Of a stretch of DNA of 11,029 nt, positions 6,952-11,029 are shown in pieces. Position 1 is the stretch's first letter, and each line of letters starts with the position of its first letter. This DNA comes from Candidatus Binatia bacterium (lineage in GTDB: Bacteria; Desulfobacterota_B; Binatia; UBA9968; JAJDTQ01), in contig JAJDTQ010000024.1 in NCBI GenBank assembly GCA_022827045.1, positions 1 through 11,029 on the forward strand, written 5' to 3'. The position numbers were made by a program, and so were the translations under genes. The notes beneath the pieces were generated by a model, which saw only the letters and a program-made list of their open reading frames with translations, searched no databases and was not told where the DNA came from.

Positions 6952-8199
6952 TCACGCAGGACGGCGACGCCCACGACTACGGCCCAAGAGTTGGGACAGC
7001 TTCGACATGGCAGGATTTCTCGCCGACGCGGCAGACGGCATGCCTTCATACCGCGCCAGCAACTCCGAATCCGAGAACTGCTGCGGCCAGTCCAGGTTGA
7101 CGCTGACCCGTTCGTCGTCAAGCGTAAGGGCTGACAGATTGTCCAGCTCGGCAAGGTCGCGTGCCAGCGCACGAAACGGAAATTTGAGACCGTCGTAGTC
7201 GATCCGAATCCGGTCCACCAGTTCAGTTAAGCTGATAGAACCCCGATCCAACAGAATATCCAGGATTCTCAGTTGGCGGTCGGCCAGAACCCGGCGACGG
7301 GGACTGCGCAGTTGTCCGAACAAGGACCGGGCGAATTCCCGGAACAGGGTTCGCTTGTGGTTGGCAGTGATTGCCACAGCGACGGCATTGCATCTGTCGG
7401 CGACCGCCCTAAGGGCAAACCTGAGGAAAGCGGTCAGGTCATGTCCTGCTTGCCGGGAGGCGAACAGCGCCGCCAGATACTCATCCTTGTGCTCGTAGTA
7501 GTAGTTGGACAGGCTTACCATCACCATATCGTTGACTCCGGCCTGGCGCAGCATGAACGCTTCCAGCGCGCGCGCTGCGCGGCCGTTGCCGTCGCCGAAG
7601 GGATGCATGGAGCCCACATGGTAGTGGGTTGCGATGGCTTGGATGATCCGGTCGTGTGGGCGGAACTCGCCGGCAATGGCGGAGCAGAGAGAGTCGAAGG
7701 CGACTCGGCACTCGGCACCGCCTTCGACGCCACGGCAGAGCGGGGTGCCGAAGGTCACGTTCCATCCGTCGGGCCGCAACGCCCCGGGTTCGCAATGGTC
7801 GTCGTCACATCCGGTTACGATGCGCCGGTGGACCTCCAGGATGAGATCGGTCGTGATCCATCGGTCGGCCGGCAGCGAACGCAACCAGCGGTAGGTGGCG
7901 TCGGCGGACCGTAGTTGCCGTTGGGAATGCGTGAGGTCGGTGCGAGTAGTAGCGTCGGGGGCGAGTGCTTCTTCCTGCTCTTGCGGGGTAAACTCGGCGC
8001 CTTCGATGCGCGAGGTCCCGGCTGCCTCCAGCCGCAGTTGTTCCTCGTGGACCTGCTCGATCCACTGGGGCAGATACGGCATTCGCGTCAGGACGCCTGC
8101 CGCGGTCTTGGCCTGGACCAGGGACTCAAGAATGGCTGTCGGGTCGTAGCGTATCCACCGTTGCGGTATTACGTAGCGACTGACAGTCGAGGCTTCCAT
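6952..8199 (-). CDS. Fic family protein (class II AMP-transferase) with C-terminal winged helix
   Basis: A 415-residue cytoplasmic protein of the Fic family, whose members transfer AMP, or less often another nucleotide moiety, to hydroxyl groups of target proteins. The catalytic motif HPFGDGNGRAAR (residues 199-210, catalytic His199) is complete. An N-terminal inhibitory motif of the (S/T)xxxE(G/N) form, TSRIEG at 62-67, marks it as a self-inhibited class II Fic; Glu66 would obstruct the ATP site. Residues about 305-372 (RQLRILDILLDRGSISLTELVDRI onward) look like a winged-helix domain, common in this class. The tail is short and Arg-rich. The start ATG is immediately preceded by an in-frame TAA, so the gene cannot begin earlier; the ribosome site is weak (GGAA). 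No partner antitoxin gene is adjacent, as expected for class II. The promoter region is strikingly AT-rich, and the gene lies between a gst relic and an intact gst, suggesting acquisition. The target is unknown. Confidence 0.93.
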   Translation of the reverse strand: MEASTVSRYVIPQRWIRYDPTAILESLVQAKTAAGVLTRMPYLPQWIEQVHEEQLRLEAAGTSRIEGAEFTPQEQEEALAPDATTRTDLTHSQRQLRSADATYRWLRSLPADRWITTDLILEVHRRIVTGCDDDHCEPGALRPDGWNVTFGTPLCRGVEGGAECRVAFDSLCSAIAGEFRPHDRIIQAIATHYHVGSMHPFGDGNGRAARALEAFMLRQAGVNDMVMVSLSNYYYEHKDEYLAALFASRQAGHDLTAFLRFALRAVADRCNAVAVAITANHKRTLFREFARSLFGQLRSPRRRVLADRQLRILDILLDRGSISLTELVDRIRIDYDGLKFPFRALARDLAELDNLSALTLDDERVSVNLDWPQQFSDSELLARYEGMPSAASARNPAMSKLSQLLGRSRGRRRPA

Positions 8200-8232
8200 T
8201 TATGGCTCATTTCCGTCTCGTTTCCGATCTAT

Positions 8233-8261
8233 AGGATATAAGCCGTTGTTTTTATTGTCAA
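8233..8261 (-). promoter_or_regulatory. Candidate sigma70 promoter of the fic gene
   Basis: On the minus strand, a perfect TTGACA (8261-8256) is followed after 17 bases by TATCCT (8238-8233, four of six to the -10 consensus). The predicted 5' leader is about 27 bases. The 60 bases 8221-8280 contain only 19 G or C (32%), far below the surrounding genes. The motif CGTTTCCG occurs twice, at 8219-8226 and 8283-8290, flanking the promoter and possibly forming regulator sites. Confidence 0.6.
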
Positions 8262-8313
8262 ATAATTTCCACCTGCTTTTCCCGTTTCCGCATCATTTCA
8301 AAGTCATTTCGGG

Positions 8314-8332
8314 TTCCCTTCGCTGAAGGGAA
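8314..8332. terminator. Hairpin between gst and fic
   Basis: Perfect 8-base stem TTCCCTTC (8314-8321) / GAAGGGAA (8325-8332) with loop GCT, 88 bases past the gst stop in the direction of gst transcription. It is positioned to separate gst from fic. No T-run follows on the minus strand, so it is only a candidate. Nothing else, apart from the fic promoter, was recognised in the 221 bases 8200-8420. Confidence 0.35.
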
Positions 8333-8415
8333 AGGAGGCGAACTTCACCGGGACAACTGGAGCTCCGCCTCGCGGCTATGGGAACCACCGGGAAAGGACC
8401 AAGTGCGCTCACGAC

Positions 8416-8448
8416 CCCGCTCACGAGAGCGGGATCATGATGTGCTCC
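8416..8448. repeat. 33-bp direct repeat, copy 2 (copy 1 at 6835-6867)
   Basis: Bases 8416-8448 are identical to 6835-6867. The repeat covers the last codons and stop of the gst gene and of the relic plus 5 bases beyond the stop. It contains a hairpin, CCCGCTC (8416-8422) - ACGA - GAGCGGG (8427-8433), whose stem is 7 bases here and 11 bases at the other copy. Confidence 0.85.
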
Positions 8449-9041
8449 CGGTAGGGCGGCCGCTCGGCAAGGCGCTGGTACCAGGCCTCCACGTTGGGCA
8501 TCGACGGCCGGTCGATGGGCATGGCGAACCAGCGGTAGGCCCAGATGCCGATGGGGATGTCGCCGATGCTGAAGGAATCGCCGGCGAGGTAGTCCTGGCC
8601 TTCCAGGTAGCGCTCGACGATCTCCCACTTGGGCACGGCTGCCGCCACCGCCTTCTCGATGGCGGCGGGGTCGCGCTCGGCCTCGGGGGTGCGGACGACG
8701 CCGAAGAAGATCGGCACCATGAACGCATTCAAGGTGGTTAACTGCCAGTCCATCCAGCGGTTGGCATTGCCCCGCCCTTCGGGGGTGTCGGGCAGAAGCC
8801 TGCCGCCCTGGTACTTGTTGACCAGGTACCGAACGATGCTGTTGGACTCCCACAGGACGAAATCGCCGTCCTCGATGGTGGGGACCACGCCGTTGGGATT
8901 CAGGCTCAGGTAGGGTTCTTCGCGGTTCCCGCCGTACTCTCCGGCGAGATCGATACGCTCGAACGGGATTTCCAGCTCTCCGCAGCACCACAGGACCTTC
9001 TGCACGTTGGATGAAGTCTTCCTTCCCCAGATTTTCAGCAC
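8421..9041 (-). CDS. Glutathione S-transferase, GstB-like
   Basis: Cytosolic GST of 206 residues, the usual length for the family. The N-terminal thioredoxin-like domain (about 1-80) begins LKIWGRKTSSNVQKVLW, with candidate catalytic Ser10/Ser11. It continues to NPNGVVPTIEDGD with the cis-Pro at 54 and WESNSIVRYL with glutathione-binding Glu65-Ser66. The all-helical C-terminal domain contains WMDWQLTTLN, VPIFFGVVRTPEAERD and the N-capping-box-like DSFSIGDIPI. It ends HIMIPLS, as E. coli GstB ends VMIPVS, and the GRxxSxNVxKVL start also matches GstB. The start is GTG at 9041-9039, fixed by AGGGAGG (9057-9051) 9 bases upstream. GSTs conjugate or reduce electrophiles with glutathione; the substrate here is unknown. 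The gene is divergent from groES across 119 bases and is followed by a hairpin and then fic. A diverged copy of its C-terminus lies at 6840-6928. Confidence 0.94.
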   Translation of the reverse strand: MLKIWGRKTSSNVQKVLWCCGELEIPFERIDLAGEYGGNREEPYLSLNPNGVVPTIEDGDFVLWESNSIVRYLVNKYQGGRLLPDTPEGRGNANRWMDWQLTTLNAFMVPIFFGVVRTPEAERDPAAIEKAVAAAVPKWEIVERYLEGQDYLAGDSFSIGDIPIGIWAYRWFAMPIDRPSMPNVEAWYQRLAERPPYREHIMIPLS

Positions 9042-9090
9042 GTTGCGTCACCTCCCTAAGAAATACCTCAGGAATTACCCCGGACACCCC

Positions 9091-11029
<1,939 letters not shown>

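Noticed and set aside
6840..7172. 110-codon minus-strand frame as a complete gene
   Set aside because: Only its last 28 codons resemble GST; the rest is the fic C-terminal region read in the wrong frame. It is recorded instead as a pseudogene fragment.
7273..7914. 213-codon plus-strand frame inside fic
   Set aside because: It is antisense to the certain Fic catalytic core, and no start signal or known domain was seen.
6810..8420. Insertion sequence or transposon carrying fic
   Set aside because: No transposase or integrase gene was found, and no terminal inverted repeats with a target duplication. The 33-bp direct repeat is explained by shared gst sequence.
8293..9087. 264-codon minus-strand frame overlapping gst in another frame
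   Set aside because: The gst frame matches a known family end to end with a good ribosome site. This frame is Arg/Pro-rich and shares only the DNA.

Overview
The window reads as chromosomal DNA from a high-GC Gram-negative bacterium. The gene order nuoL-nuoM-nuoN and an ordinary groES-groEL pair are bacterial housekeeping loci. The GroEL residues around the substrate site and intermediate domain resemble deltaproteobacterial (Desulfobacterota/Myxococcota-like) chaperonins as I remember them. The 93-residue hypothetical protein also resembles conserved small proteins I associate with that group. This placement comes from pattern memory, not from a search. Related high-GC uncultured lineages are equally possible.

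Layout. (1) 1-4614, plus strand: the distal end of a complex I operon, with the last three-quarters of nuoL and complete nuoM and nuoN. A candidate terminator and a dispersed GC-rich repeat follow. (2) 4758-5039, minus strand: a small conserved-type hypothetical gene that may be transcribed as a leaderless mRNA. (3) 5196-6014, plus: a Nit1-type carbon-nitrogen hydrolase. (4) 6102-6809, plus: an exported protein of unknown function. (5) 6840-6928, minus: a relic of a glutathione S-transferase C-terminus. (6) 6952-8199, minus: a class II Fic AMP-transferase behind a very AT-rich promoter. (7) 8421-9041, minus: an intact GstB-like glutathione S-transferase. (8) 9161-11029, plus: groES and groEL, with groEL cut off by the window end about 20-30 residues before its stop.

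How the genes relate. NuoL, NuoM and NuoN are the three antiporter-like membrane subunits of NADH:quinone oxidoreductase. GroES and GroEL form the folding chamber. Between these two fixed blocks lies a more fluid segment. The Nit1-like amidase and the GST both point to glutathione-type thiol chemistry. They are now separated by an exported orphan protein, a GST tail fragment and the fic gene, which looks like an insertion or replacement at a former tandem gst locus.

The points most worth a second look are: the GST relic paired with the intact gst across fic, sharing a 33-bp identical repeat that contains a hairpin; an Asn in NuoN where a conserved lysine is expected; the AT-rich fic promoter; the duplicated Shine-Dalgarno before nuoM; and the possible leaderless gene. 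I saw no clearly novel multi-gene system, and no tRNA, rRNA, CRISPR array, transposase or integrase.
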